A DNA stretch of 64,000 bases, taken from assembly GCA_963839995.1 (NCBI GenBank), contig CAWIXH010000016.1:62001-126000 (forward strand), written 5' to 3'. Positions 1 through 9,038 of the stretch are shown here, piece by piece. Each line of letters begins with the position of its first letter. Position 1 is the first letter of the stretch. Source of the stretch: CAWIUB01 sp963839995. GTDB taxonomy: Bacteria > Actinomycetota > Actinomycetes > Mycobacteriales > Jatrophihabitantaceae. Both the position numbers and the translations under genes were made by a program. The notes under the pieces are model-generated. The model saw only the letters and a program-made list of their open reading frames with translations, was not told the DNA's origin and made no database searches.

Positions 1-1
1 T

Positions 2-793
2 GGTCCGTACTCGTTCCACAAACAGGTCGAATTCACCAATCGGACGTTGACGTTCGTGCTCGCCGCCATCGCGATTGCCACCCTGATCGCCGCGTGGCGG
101 CAGCGATCCCAGATTCTGCTCGCCGCGATTGCGCTCGCCGTCATCCCCGTTCAGGCGGTGATCGGCGGGATCAGCGTGCTGACCGACCTCAACCCGTGGG
201 TCGTCGCGCTGCATCTGATCGTCTCAATGGCCAACATCGCGGTGACGATGGTGCTGTGGTGGCGGGTGTCCGGGCACGCCGGCCGCGTTGCGGGTCCCTT
301 TCCCGCGGTTGTGCTGGCCCGGCTGATCGTCCTCACCGCAGCGGCGGTGGTCGTGGTCGGCACCGTAGTCACCGGTAGCGGGCCGAACTCCGGGGCGAAG
401 CACGAGAGCCAGCGCATCGACATCAACCCGTCGAGCATTGCGCAGTTGCACGCCGACCTGGTGATGGTCCTGGTCGGATTGACCATCGGCGTCGTGGCGC
501 TGCTCTACGCGGTCCGCGTAGCGCCGGGGCCACGCACGGCCGCGTGGGTGGTGCTCGCCGTCGAGCTCGCCCAGGGTGCAATCGGCTACACCCAGTACTT
601 CCTGGACGTTCTGCCGCTGCTGGTCGCCGTGCACATGCTCGGCGCCTGCGCGGTGTGGATCGCGGCGTGGCATCTGCTGCTCAGGCTGACCGGTTCACAG
701 CAGCTGCCCGACCAGGTGGATCAGGACGCCCACCAGCGCGCCCACCACCGTGCCGTTCACCCGGATGAACTGCAGGTCACGCCCGACCTGTAG
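2..793 (+). CDS. ctaA: Heme A synthase CtaA (5' partial)
   Basis: Membrane enzyme of the CtaA/COX15 family that converts heme O to heme A for the aa3-type cytochrome oxidase. The frame is open from the window edge and already reads VEFTNRTLTF before any credible start, so the N-terminal part lies off-window; the TTG at 47 is an internal codon. About six hydrophobic helices are visible, with histidines of the heme-ligand type in AQLHADL and VAVHMLGA and the loop GPNSGAKHESQR between helices. The last 33 or so residues are hydrophilic and unlike the family. They are encoded antisense to the 3' end of the DUF445 gene (99-bp convergent overlap), so they are probably a non-functional tail. The partner gene ctaB lies about 2 kb away on the other strand. 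Confidence 0.9.
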   Translation, partial: GPYSFHKQVEFTNRTLTFVLAAIAIATLIAAWRQRSQILLAAIALAVIPVQAVIGGISVLTDLNPWVVALHLIVSMANIAVTMVLWWRVSGHAGRVAGPFPAVVLARLIVLTAAAVVVVGTVVTGSGPNSGAKHESQRIDINPSSIAQLHADLVMVLVGLTIGVVALLYAVRVAPGPRTAAWVVLAVELAQGAIGYTQYFLDVLPLLVAVHMLGACAVWIAAWHLLLRLTGSQQLPDQVDQDAHQRAHHRAVHPDELQVTPDL

Positions 794-1942
794 CTCCAGA
801 CGCCGACTCGTGTCCGCGGAATCCCAGCGGGCAACGGTCCCCGAAATCAGCTCGGCCGCGTCCTCACCGTAGCGGGCGATGACGTGCCCCACCACGCGTT
901 GCACGAAGTCGTCGACTCTCGTCTGCAACGACTCGTCATCACGCAGACTGGCGCCGAACTGCATCGTCACCGACTGGATCGTCTGCCGCAGCTCGGAGCC
1001 GGGGTCCGCCGCCGCGTCCAGGATCGCTTTCTTGATGTGCAGCCACAGGGCGGACAGCCATCCGCGGACATCGTCCCGTTCGAGCAGTTCGACCTTGGCC
1101 GCCTCGACGCGGGCGGCCTTTGCCGGGTCTGTGCGCAGTGCGTGCGTGTAGTCGCGCAGCGCCCGGTCGAACTGGGTGCGCAGTTCGTGATCTTCTTGCG
1201 CGCTCACGTCCGCGAGGAAGGACTGCAGCCCGGTGAACAGCCGGTTGAACAGGCGTTCGTCGACCCAGTCCGGTACCCACTCGGGCGACTCCTGCGAGAG
1301 CCGGTCGCGGAAAACGGCCCGGTTGTCGTCGAGGAAGCGCATCAGGCCCTTGAGCCCCGCGGTCAGCGCCGCTTGGTGCTGACCTGACTCGCGCACCGTG
1401 TCCAGGGCGGTCGCGAGGATCGCGGCAAGCTGCACGTCGCGCAGCCTCTTGTCGGCGTACTGGGCGACGGCGGCGCGCACCTCGTCGTCGCGGATCATTG
1501 CGGCCAGCCCGTTCAGCGCCGCGCTGGCCTCGTCCGCGATGCGCGCCGCGTGGGCCGGCTGGGCGAGCCACTCCCCTGCACGACGCGGGATCTGGGCGGC
1601 GGCGAGGCGTTCGCCGACGACCGAGGGGGTGAGGAAGTTCTGGTGGACGAAAGCGCCGAGCGCAGCCCCGATCTGGTCCTTCTTGCGCGGGATGATCGCC
1701 GTGTGCGGGATTGGCAGGCCGAGTGGATAACGAAACAGCGCCGTGACCGCGAACCAGTCGGCCAGCCCGCCGACCATCGACGCCTCCGCCGCGGTCTGCA
1801 GGTAGCCCCACAGTCCCTTGCCGTCGCCGACGGTGACACACACCACGAACACCACCGCCGCGGCCACGAGCAGTCCGGTAGCCACGATCTTCATCCGCCG
1901 CAGATCGCGGACCCGGTCGGCCGCCGGCATCGGCAGAGTCAT
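695..1942 (-). CDS. DUF445 family membrane protein
   Basis: A 415-residue protein of the DUF445 (YjiN-like) family; its biochemical role is unknown. Two N-terminal hydrophobic stretches (about residues 18-60, containing the family-typical GGLADWFAVTALFRYPLG) precede a long charged, mostly helical middle. A last hydrophobic helix (VVGALVGVLIHLVGQLL) ends the protein. The start ATG overlaps the stop of the upstream ATP-grasp gene (ATGA), so the two are probably translationally coupled, and ctaB lies just upstream on the same strand. The 3' end runs into the end of ctaA by 99 bp. The C-terminal helix is normal for the family, so it is the ctaA tail rather than this protein that looks abnormal. 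Confidence 0.85.
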   Translation of the reverse strand: MTLPMPAADRVRDLRRMKIVATGLLVAAAVVFVVCVTVGDGKGLWGYLQTAAEASMVGGLADWFAVTALFRYPLGLPIPHTAIIPRKKDQIGAALGAFVHQNFLTPSVVGERLAAAQIPRRAGEWLAQPAHAARIADEASAALNGLAAMIRDDEVRAAVAQYADKRLRDVQLAAILATALDTVRESGQHQAALTAGLKGLMRFLDDNRAVFRDRLSQESPEWVPDWVDERLFNRLFTGLQSFLADVSAQEDHELRTQFDRALRDYTHALRTDPAKAARVEAAKVELLERDDVRGWLSALWLHIKKAILDAAADPGSELRQTIQSVTMQFGASLRDDESLQTRVDDFVQRVVGHVIARYGEDAAELISGTVARWDSADTSRRLELQVGRDLQFIRVNGTVVGALVGVLIHLVGQLL

Positions 1943-2814
1943 CGCGACCGGCGTTCGACTGCGGCCGCGAGCCGGTCCGCTGAGCCATCGCAGTGGCCGA
2001 GGAACAGGGACGGCTCGGTGACCTCCAATTCGATCAGCACCGGGCCATCTCTCGTCGGCAGCAGGTCGATCCGTGCATACACGAGGTCCCTCCCCCAGCG
2101 GCTGCGAATCGTGTCGAGTACCCGAGCGCCCAGCGCGAGTTCCTGCTGGGCAGGGGCCCTGACGGAGACGCGTTCCGGCACATACAACGATCGCGAGAAC
2201 CCTGAGTAGAGCGGGTTCACCGCTTCGGGAGCCAGCATGGCGTCCTTGCGGATCGCGTGGCTGAACTCACCCCCGAGGTAGATCAGCCCGGTCTCGCCGG
2301 TCCTGTCGACGTCGGCCAGATAGGGCTGGACCATGACGATTCGACCCGCCGCGTGCAGCGCCGCGACATGCGCCGCCGCCTCGGCCTGGGTGGCGGCGGT
2401 GAACCGTCCGGCACCCAGGCAGCCGGCCCCGACGGAGGGCTTGACCACGAAGTCTGCCGCGGGGAACTGCACCGCCTCGCCCGGCGCGGTCCAGGCGGTC
2501 GGGACGATCGGAATGCCGTCGTCGGCGAGTTCGTGCAGGTAAGTCTTGTCGGAGTTCCATGCGATGACCTCGGCGGGGTTCTCGAGATTGGGCACGGTCC
2601 ATGTCCAGCGGACGAACTCCGCTCGCCGAGCCGTGTAGTCCCACGGGGTGCGCACGAGCGCGAGGTCGTAGGACGCCCAGGCGACGTCCGGATCGCTCCA
2701 CACCTCCCATCGCGCGTCGATACCGCGTCGCGCGAACGCGTCGATGAGCAGCCCGCCATCTTCGTCACCGGAGGGCAGCTCGGCACAGGTGACGATCGCC
2801 AATGTGGGTCCCAC
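1939..2814 (-). CDS. ATP-grasp domain protein
   Basis: A 291-residue protein resembling RimK/glutathione-synthetase-type ATP-grasp enzymes, which ligate a carboxylate to an amine or thiol using ATP; the substrate is unknown. The N-terminal part (TPWDYTARRAEF, about residue 57) forms the pre-ATP-grasp domain. The ATP-binding part contains FVVKPSVGAG (about 122-131), an acidic IYLGGEFSHAIRK segment, and a C-terminal YARIDLLP...LIELEVTEPSLFL metal-binding signature. This arrangement resembles the family that includes the cycloserine ligase DcsG, but that similarity does not fix a function. Translation starts at a GTG. The gene lies 53 bp after ctaB and overlaps the DUF445 start by 4 bp, suggesting a ctaB - ATP-grasp - DUF445 unit. 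Confidence 0.8.
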   Translation of the reverse strand: MGPTLAIVTCAELPSGDEDGGLLIDAFARRGIDARWEVWSDPDVAWASYDLALVRTPWDYTARRAEFVRWTWTVPNLENPAEVIAWNSDKTYLHELADDGIPIVPTAWTAPGEAVQFPAADFVVKPSVGAGCLGAGRFTAATQAEAAAHVAALHAAGRIVMVQPYLADVDRTGETGLIYLGGEFSHAIRKDAMLAPEAVNPLYSGFSRSLYVPERVSVRAPAQQELALGARVLDTIRSRWGRDLVYARIDLLPTRDGPVLIELEVTEPSLFLGHCDGSADRLAAAVERRSR

Positions 2815-2867
2815 CGTGCGATCGTACGGACGCCGACGTCCGGATCACCGGGGCGAGCCAGCGGGTG

Positions 2868-3845
2868 TCAGCGGACGAAGGCGTCGAGCGCGATCGCGAC
2901 GAAGACGAACGCCAGGTAGCTGTTGGACAGGTGAAACAGCCCCATGGGCCTGGCGTCGACACCGGCCTGGGTCCGCGCGAGCAGCCGATGGGCGGCCACC
3001 AGCAGGCTCGCTCCGGCACCGGCCGCGAGCACCCCGTAGACCCAGCCGGTCGCGACCGGCCACAGCAGCAGCGAGGCGGCGACCGTCAGCCAGGAGTATC
3101 CGACGATTTCCCGAGCGACCCGCACCGGCGACGCGACGACCGGCAGCATCGGCACACCCGCCCGCTGATAGTCCTCGCGGTACCGGATGGCCAGAGCCCA
3201 GAAATGCGGCGGTGTCCAGAAGAACACGATCGCGAACAAGATGAGGGCCGGCCAGCTCAGGCCGCCGGTGACGGCGGCCCAGCCGATGAGCACGGGCATG
3301 CACCCGGCGGCGCCGCCCCAGACGATGTTCTGCGCCGTGCGCCGCTTGAGCAGCATCGTGTAGACGATGACGTAGAACGCAATCGCGACGGCGGTCAGGC
3401 TGCCTGCCAGCCAGTTGGTCAGTATGCCGATCGACCCGACGGCCACGGCTGCGAGCACCAGTCCGAACACCAGCGCCCCGACCGGCGAGACCTCCCGCCG
3501 GGCGAGCGGACGGTGCCCGGTACGCCGCATCACAGCGTCGATGTCGCGGTCGATGTAGCAGTTGAGTGCGTTCGCGCTGCCTGCAGCGCACGTGCCACCG
3601 AGCATGGTGGCGGCCACCACAAACAGATCGGGCAACCCACGCGCGGCGAGGATCATCGCCGGCACCGTCGTGACGAGCAGCAACTCGATGATGCGCGGCT
3701 TGGTCAAGGCGACATACGCCCGGACGTGTCTCCAGCGTGCGGCGCCAACAGCCCGACGGCGCAGCGGACGCACCCCGCCCACAGCTATGGCCGGCGCGCC
3801 CACGTGGATGGCCGGCGGATTCGGTGCGACCGGGGTCTGCGTCAC
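2868..3845 (-). CDS. ctaB: Protoheme IX farnesyltransferase (heme O synthase)
   Basis: UbiA-family membrane prenyltransferase that adds a farnesyl group to heme b, giving heme O, the substrate of CtaA. The 325-residue product has a hydrophilic N-terminus of about 45 residues. The family signature LTKPRIIELLLVTTVP follows, then the prenyl-diphosphate/Mg-binding motif NCYIDRDIDAVMRRTGHRPLA (about residues 114-134) and some eight or nine membrane helices, including FWTPPHFWALAIRYREDY. It starts at a GTG. The 174-bp gap to tkt is a divergent promoter region. The first in-frame Met-like start gives a long N-terminal extension, so the exact start is uncertain. Confidence 0.95.
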   Translation of the reverse strand: MTQTPVAPNPPAIHVGAPAIAVGGVRPLRRRAVGAARWRHVRAYVALTKPRIIELLLVTTVPAMILAARGLPDLFVVAATMLGGTCAAGSANALNCYIDRDIDAVMRRTGHRPLARREVSPVGALVFGLVLAAVAVGSIGILTNWLAGSLTAVAIAFYVIVYTMLLKRRTAQNIVWGGAAGCMPVLIGWAAVTGGLSWPALILFAIVFFWTPPHFWALAIRYREDYQRAGVPMLPVVASPVRVAREIVGYSWLTVAASLLLWPVATGWVYGVLAAGAGASLLVAAHRLLARTQAGVDARPMGLFHLSNSYLAFVFVAIALDAFVR

Positions 3846-4019
3846 GTGAGGAGGGTATCCCCGCAGGCGCCGGTTCTGCCGCAGCGGTACCCGTGCTCGA
3901 TCCGACGGCCCGCGCGCCCCAGCTGCCTGTACTGGCTAGGCTGAGTGCTGGCAGGTCGTAACTGCGCGCAGGTGATGGCCGGTGAATCGAACGGCCGTCA
4001 CAGAAGGGGCCGGACGATC

Positions 4020-6140
4020 GTGAGCGACCAGCAGCAGGGCATCGTCACGACACACCCGTCCTGGTGGTCGGACCTCGACACCAAGGCCGTCGACACCATC
4101 CGAGTGCTCGCGATGGACGCGGTCCAGAAGGTGGGCAACGGTCATCCGGGGACGGCCATGAGCCTGGCCCCGTTGGCGTACCTGCTGTTCCAGCGCGAGC
4201 TGCGACACGATCCCGCCGACCCGAACTGGGTCGCCCGCGACCGGTTCGTCCTGTCCAACGGCCACTCGTCGCTGACCTTGTATCTGCAGCTGTACCTGAG
4301 CGGGTATGGCCTGGAGCTCGACGACATCAAGGCGTATCGCACCTGGGGATCCCGCACGCCTGGCCACCCGGAGCACGGGCTCACGCCGGGCGTCGAGACC
4401 ACGACCGGCCCGCTCGGCCAGGGCGTCGCGAATGCCGTCGGCATGGCCATGGCGGCCCGCCGCGAGCGCGGTCTGTGGGACCCCGACGCCGCGGCCGGCG
4501 AGTCGCCGTTCGACCATTACATCTACGCGTTCTGCAGTGACGGCGACCTCGAGGAAGGCGTCTCGGGCGAGGCGTCGAGCCTGGCCGGCCACCAGCAGCT
4601 GGGCAACCTGATCATGTTCTACGACGACAACCACATCTCGATCGAGGACGACACGGCGATCGCCTTCTCCGAGGACGTCTGCAAGCGTTACGAGGCCTAC
4701 GGTTGGCACACCCAGCGGGTGGACTCCGGCGAGGATGTCGTCGCGCTGCAGCAGGCCTTCGAGCAGGCCCGCGCCGAGACCGACCGACCCTCGTTCATCG
4801 CGGTCCGCACGATCATCGCCTGGCCCGCGCCGAACAAGCAGAACACCGGACCGGCACACGGCAGTGCGTTGGGCGAGAACGAGGTCCGGGCTACCAAGCA
4901 GGTGCTGGGCTTCGACCCGGACGTCCACTTCTCCGTCGACCCGGACATGCTGGCCCACGCGCGCAAGGTTGGCGACCGGGGCCGTGCGGCAAAAGCCCAG
5001 TGGCAGCCACACTTCGATGCGTGGGCGAGTGCGAACCCCGACCGCAAGGCGCTGTTCGACCGCATGCTGACCCGGTCCCTCCCCTACGGCTGGACCGATG
5101 TCCTTCCGACGTTCCCCGCCGATACGGACGGCAAACCGAATTCGATGGCGACCCGCGCCGCGTCAGGGAAGGTGCTGGCCGCCCTTGCGCCGGAGCTGCC
5201 CGAGCTGTGGGGCGGTTCGGCGGACCTCGCCGAGAGCAACCTGACAACCATGGGGGACGAGCCGAGCTTCATCCCGGCCGAGCACCAGACCAAGGTTTGG
5301 AGCGGCGGGCCCTACGGGCGCACGCTGCATTTCGGCATCCGCGAGCACGCCATGGGCTCCATCATGAACGGCATCACGCTGCACGGCGGCACCCGAGTGT
5401 ACGGCGGCACGTTCCTGATCTTCAGCGACTACATGCGCCCGCCCGTCCGGCTCGCGGCGCTGATGGGTATTCCCACCATCTACGTCTGGACGCATGACTC
5501 GATCGGCCTCGGCGAGGACGGGCCGACCCACCAGCCGATCGAGCAGCTGGCCGCGCTGCGGGCGGTCCCCGGCCTGGACATCGTCCGGCCGGCTGACGCC
5601 AACGAGACGGCAGTGGTGTGGAGGACGGTGCTCGAGCACACCGACCGGCCGACGGGCATCGCGCTGTCCCGGCAGCCGCTGCCGGTACTCGACCCGGCCA
5701 AGGTCGTCGACGCTGACAAGGGCGGATACGTCCTCGAAGAGGCGTCCTCAGGTACACCCGAGGTCATCCTGATCGGCACCGGGTCCGAGGTGTCGGTGGC
5801 TGTTGCCGCGCGGGAGCGTCTCGAAGCCGAGGGCACGCCCACCCGGGTCGTCTCGCTGCCGTGCCTGGAGTGGTTCAACGCCCAGGACGCGGCATACCGC
5901 CAGCACGTCCTGCCCCATGCCGTCCGGGCGCGGGTGAGCGTCGAGGCGGCGGTCCCCCAGGGCTGGCGGGAGATCGTCGGCGACGATGGCGAGATCGTCA
6001 GCATCAACCACTACGGCGCCAGCGCAGCCGCCGGCGTGCTCTTCGAGCAGTTCGGCTTCACCCCCGACCGCGTCGTTGCGGCCGCCCACGCAACCCTCGA
6101 CAGGGTCGGCGCGATCACCGGCTCGACCACCGGCAACTAA
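4020..6140 (+). CDS. tkt: Transketolase
   Basis: Thiamine-diphosphate enzyme of the non-oxidative pentose-phosphate pathway that transfers two-carbon units between ketose and aldose phosphates. GTG at 4020 is preferred to upstream starts because AGAAGGGG sits 9 bases before it and the protein then begins SDQQQGIV, giving 706 residues, close to the family norm. Visible motifs are KVGNGHPGTAMSLAP near residue 35, the ThDP-binding GDGDLEEG-type sequence (SDGDLEEGVSGEA, about 165), HDSIGLGEDGPTHQP and the C-terminal domain. It is the first gene of tkt-tal-zwf-opcA-pgl, with tal 9 bp downstream, so all five are likely cotranscribed. No pgi or gnd gene is inserted here. Confidence 0.97.
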   Translation: MSDQQQGIVTTHPSWWSDLDTKAVDTIRVLAMDAVQKVGNGHPGTAMSLAPLAYLLFQRELRHDPADPNWVARDRFVLSNGHSSLTLYLQLYLSGYGLELDDIKAYRTWGSRTPGHPEHGLTPGVETTTGPLGQGVANAVGMAMAARRERGLWDPDAAAGESPFDHYIYAFCSDGDLEEGVSGEASSLAGHQQLGNLIMFYDDNHISIEDDTAIAFSEDVCKRYEAYGWHTQRVDSGEDVVALQQAFEQARAETDRPSFIAVRTIIAWPAPNKQNTGPAHGSALGENEVRATKQVLGFDPDVHFSVDPDMLAHARKVGDRGRAAKAQWQPHFDAWASANPDRKALFDRMLTRSLPYGWTDVLPTFPADTDGKPNSMATRAASGKVLAALAPELPELWGGSADLAESNLTTMGDEPSFIPAEHQTKVWSGGPYGRTLHFGIREHAMGSIMNGITLHGGTRVYGGTFLIFSDYMRPPVRLAALMGIPTIYVWTHDSIGLGEDGPTHQPIEQLAALRAVPGLDIVRPADANETAVVWRTVLEHTDRPTGIALSRQPLPVLDPAKVVDADKGGYVLEEASSGTPEVILIGTGSEVSVAVAARERLEAEGTPTRVVSLPCLEWFNAQDAAYRQHVLPHAVRARVSVEAAVPQGWREIVGDDGEIVSINHYGASAAAGVLFEQFGFTPDRVVAAAHATLDRVGAITGSTTGN

Positions 6141-6149
6141 GGAGCAATC

Positions 6150-7259
6150 ATGAGCGACGCACTCGCCGACCTCTCCGCTCAGGGCGTCTCGATTTGGCTT
6201 GATGACATCAGCCGGGAGCGGCTGGTGAGCGGGAACCTGCAGGAGCTGGTCGACACCAAGCACGTCGTCGGCGTCACCAGCAACCCGACCATCTTCCAGA
6301 AGGCGGTCGAGAAGGGCACTGCGTACGACGACCAGCTGCGCGACCTGAAAGTCCGCGAGGTCGCCATCGACGGCGTCGTGCGGTACCTGATGGGCTACGA
6401 CATCCGCTGGGCCTGCGATGTGCTGCGGCCGGCCTTCGACGGCACGAACGGGATGGACGGCCGGGTCTCCATCGAAGTCGACCCGCGACTTGCGCACGAG
6501 ACGGTACGGACCACTGCGGAGGCGAAGGGACTGTGGTGGCTGGTCGACCGGCCCAACGCACTGATCAAGATCCCGGCAACCGCCGCGGGCCTGCCGTCGA
6601 TCACTGGGGCCACGGCGGCCGGAGTCAGCGTCAACGTCACACTCATCTTCGGGCTCGACCGCTACGAGGAGGTGATGGACGCCTACCTCACCGGCCTCGA
6701 GCAGGCCAAAGCCGCCGGAATCGACCTGTCGACGATCCGCTCGGTCGCGTCCTTCTTCGTTTCCCGCGTCGACACCGAGATCGACAAGAGGCTGGACAAA
6801 CTCGGCACGGACGAGGCCGAGGCCCTGCGCGGCAAGGCAGGAATCGCCAACGCCCGGATGGCCTACGAACGCTACGAGAAGGTGGTGTCGTCGGATCGCT
6901 GGCAGGCCCTGAAGGCCGCGGGCGCCAATGAACAGCGCCCCCTCTGGGCCTCGACCGGTGTCAAGGATCCGGCCTACGACGACACCATGTACGTCGTCGA
7001 ACTCGTCGCGCCCAACACGGTCAACACCATGCCGCAGGCCACGCTGAATGCCGTCGCCGAGCACGGCGTCATCCGCGGAAATACCATCGCGGGCACCTAC
7101 GACGAATCACGGCAGGTGATCGACGACCTCGCCGCCCTGGGCATCGGGTACGACGACGTGGTGCAGCTGCTCGAGGACGAGGGTGTGCAGAAGTTCGAGG
7201 ACTCCTACGCACAACTCGAAGACAGCGTCAAGGGCCAACTCGACGTGGCCCACGCCTAG
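6150..7259 (+). CDS. tal: Transaldolase
   Basis: Cytosolic class I aldolase-type enzyme that exchanges a three-carbon dihydroxyacetone unit between sugar phosphates. The 369-residue protein has the N-terminal transaldolase signature GVTSNPTIFQKAV (about residue 34). The Schiff-base lysine region is NALIKIPATAAG (about 134-145), and SVNVTLIFGLDRYEEV follows. Length and motifs fit the actinobacterial/plastid-type subfamily. A GGAG ribosome-binding site precedes the ATG, and the gene lies 9 bp after tkt and 27 bp before zwf, so it is an internal operon member. Confidence 0.96.
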   Translation: MSDALADLSAQGVSIWLDDISRERLVSGNLQELVDTKHVVGVTSNPTIFQKAVEKGTAYDDQLRDLKVREVAIDGVVRYLMGYDIRWACDVLRPAFDGTNGMDGRVSIEVDPRLAHETVRTTAEAKGLWWLVDRPNALIKIPATAAGLPSITGATAAGVSVNVTLIFGLDRYEEVMDAYLTGLEQAKAAGIDLSTIRSVASFFVSRVDTEIDKRLDKLGTDEAEALRGKAGIANARMAYERYEKVVSSDRWQALKAAGANEQRPLWASTGVKDPAYDDTMYVVELVAPNTVNTMPQATLNAVAEHGVIRGNTIAGTYDESRQVIDDLAALGIGYDDVVQLLEDEGVQKFEDSYAQLEDSVKGQLDVAHA

Positions 7260-7286
7260 AGCGTCGCGCGAGGAGCGGGTGAATAC

Positions 7287-8882
7287 ATGAGTGAACTCAG
7301 CCCGGCCACCGTCCAGACCGTCCCTGTCCTCGCCGGGTCGGCACCGCCCACGTCGCCGACCGAGCTGCTGAACCCGCTGCGCGACCCCGCAGACCGGCGG
7401 CTGCCTCGAGTCCCGCAGCCTTGCGCGCTCGTGGTCTTCGGGGTCACCGGCGACCTGGCCCGCAAGAAGCTGCTACCGGCCGTGTACGACCTGGCCAACC
7501 GCGGACTGCTGCCCGCCGACTTCGTACTGCTCGGCTTCGCTCGGCGTGACTGGGGCGACGGGGACTTCGCGCAGCTGGCCAAGAAGGCGGCGAAGGCGTC
7601 CGCCCGCACCGAGTGGAACGAGGACGTCTGGAAGCGGCTGTGCGGGAACATTCAGTTCGTGCCCGGGTCCTTCGACGACGACGAGGCGTTCGACACATTG
7701 ACCAACGCACTCGATGAGCTGTGCAGCAGCCACAACATCAAGGGCAACGCGGCCTTCTACCTGTCCATCCCGCCCAGCATGTTTCCGGTCGTGCTCAAGC
7801 AGATGGAGCGCACCGGGATGGCCAGCAACGCCCGCAGCGGGGGCTGGCGGCGTGTGGTGGTCGAGAAGCCGTTCGGCCACGATCTGGCCAGCGCCACGGA
7901 GCTCAACGCAATCGTGGACTGCGTGTTCACGGCGCAGGACGTCTTCCGGATCGACCACTACCTGGGCAAGGAGACCGTCCAGAACATCATGGCCCTCCGG
8001 TTCGCCAACCAGCTGTTCGAGCCGGTGTGGAACTCGAATTACGTCGACTCGGTGCAGATCACAATGGCCGAAGACGTCGGAATCGGCGGGCGAGCCGCCT
8101 TCTACGACGCGACCGGTGCGGCCCGCGACGTCCTGCAGAACCACCTGCTGCAACTGCTCGCCCTCACCGCCATGGAGGAGCCCGTCGAATTCTCAGCGGA
8201 GGAGATCCGCACCGAGAAGATCAAGGTGCTGCGCGCCGTGTCGCTGCCGGCCGACTTGGCTGCGTACGCCATCCGCGGCCAGTACGACCAGGGTTGGCTG
8301 GCCGGCGAGCGGGCCGCGGCCTACCGCGACGAGGAGAACATCCCCGACGACTCGACCACCGAGACCTACGCGGCCGTGCGCTTGGGGGTCGAGACACGGC
8401 GCTGGGCCGGCGTCCCGTTCTATCTGCGCACCGGCAAGCGACTGCCCCGGCGGGTGACTGAGATCGGCGTGACGTTCAAGAAAGCCCCCCATCTGCCGTT
8501 CAGCCGGACCGACACCCAGGAACTTGGGCACAACCAGCTCGTCATCCGGGTGCAGCCGGACGAGGGCGTCACGTTGAAGTTCGGTTCAAAGGTGCCCGGC
8601 AGCGCGATGGAGGTGCGGGACGTCGCCATGGACTTCCTTTACGGCGAAGCGTTCACCGAGTCCTCCCCCGAGGCGTACGAGCGGCTGATCCTGGACGTGC
8701 TGATCGGCGATGCCACGCTGTTCCCCCGTAACGACGAGGTCGAGGCGTCGTGGAAGGTCATCGACCCGCTCGAGGACTTCTGGGCCGACCAGAAGCCGTT
8801 CCTGTACCGGGCCGGCGAGTGGGGGCCCAAGGAGTCGGACGAGATGCTGGCCCGCGACGGCCGGCAATGGCGCCGGCCGTAA
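7287..8882 (+). CDS. zwf: Glucose-6-phosphate 1-dehydrogenase
   Basis: Oxidises glucose 6-phosphate to 6-phosphogluconolactone with NADP+, the entry to the oxidative pentose-phosphate branch. The 531-residue product carries a nucleotide-binding start VVFGVTGDLARKKLLPA (about residues 50-66), the substrate/catalytic signature RIDHYLGKETVQN (about 225-237) and VVEKPFGHD. The first 45 residues are a Pro/Thr-rich extension before the Rossmann fold. A GAGGAGCGGG ribosome-binding region precedes the ATG. opcA, whose product activates this enzyme in actinobacteria and cyanobacteria, follows after a 156-bp gap holding palindromic repeats, and pgl follows that. Confidence 0.97.
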   Translation: MSELSPATVQTVPVLAGSAPPTSPTELLNPLRDPADRRLPRVPQPCALVVFGVTGDLARKKLLPAVYDLANRGLLPADFVLLGFARRDWGDGDFAQLAKKAAKASARTEWNEDVWKRLCGNIQFVPGSFDDDEAFDTLTNALDELCSSHNIKGNAAFYLSIPPSMFPVVLKQMERTGMASNARSGGWRRVVVEKPFGHDLASATELNAIVDCVFTAQDVFRIDHYLGKETVQNIMALRFANQLFEPVWNSNYVDSVQITMAEDVGIGGRAAFYDATGAARDVLQNHLLQLLALTAMEEPVEFSAEEIRTEKIKVLRAVSLPADLAAYAIRGQYDQGWLAGERAAAYRDEENIPDDSTTETYAAVRLGVETRRWAGVPFYLRTGKRLPRRVTEIGVTFKKAPHLPFSRTDTQELGHNQLVIRVQPDEGVTLKFGSKVPGSAMEVRDVAMDFLYGEAFTESSPEAYERLILDVLIGDATLFPRNDEVEASWKVIDPLEDFWADQKPFLYRAGEWGPKESDEMLARDGRQWRRP

Positions 8883-8973
8883 CATCATGCGCCGAACCTC
8901 GATCTCGTCTCCCCGGCTCGCTCCGCTCGGGGGGATCCTGCGATCTCGAACGCGCCTTCGGCGCATGCGGCGC

Positions 8974-8997
8974 GCTCTTCGCGCGAGCGCTCATCGC
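8974..8997. repeat. 24-bp intergenic repeat, copy 1 (palindromic)
   Basis: A 24-base sequence beginning GCTCTTCGCGCGAGCGCTC, between zwf and opcA, recurs exactly at 16782-16805 between yvcK and rapZ. It contains the self-complementary core CGCGCGAGCG and sits next to further small hairpins, for example GCGCCTTCGGCGC about 20 bases upstream. It resembles the dispersed GC-rich extragenic repeats common in actinobacteria. Its function is unknown. Confidence 0.7.
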
Positions 8998-9038
8998 CCG
9001 GTGGTTACCTTGCCGGGCGTCACCGTGAGGGGGCAGTC

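Noticed and set aside
2802..3944. Plus-strand open frame of about 380 codons opposite ctaB
   Set aside because: Low-complexity Arg/Gly/Asp/His-rich composition typical of antisense translation of a high-GC gene; ctaB is clearly real.
5748..7064. Minus-strand open frame of about 440 codons opposite tkt and tal
   Set aside because: Antisense to two conserved genes, no family, composition of a shadow frame.
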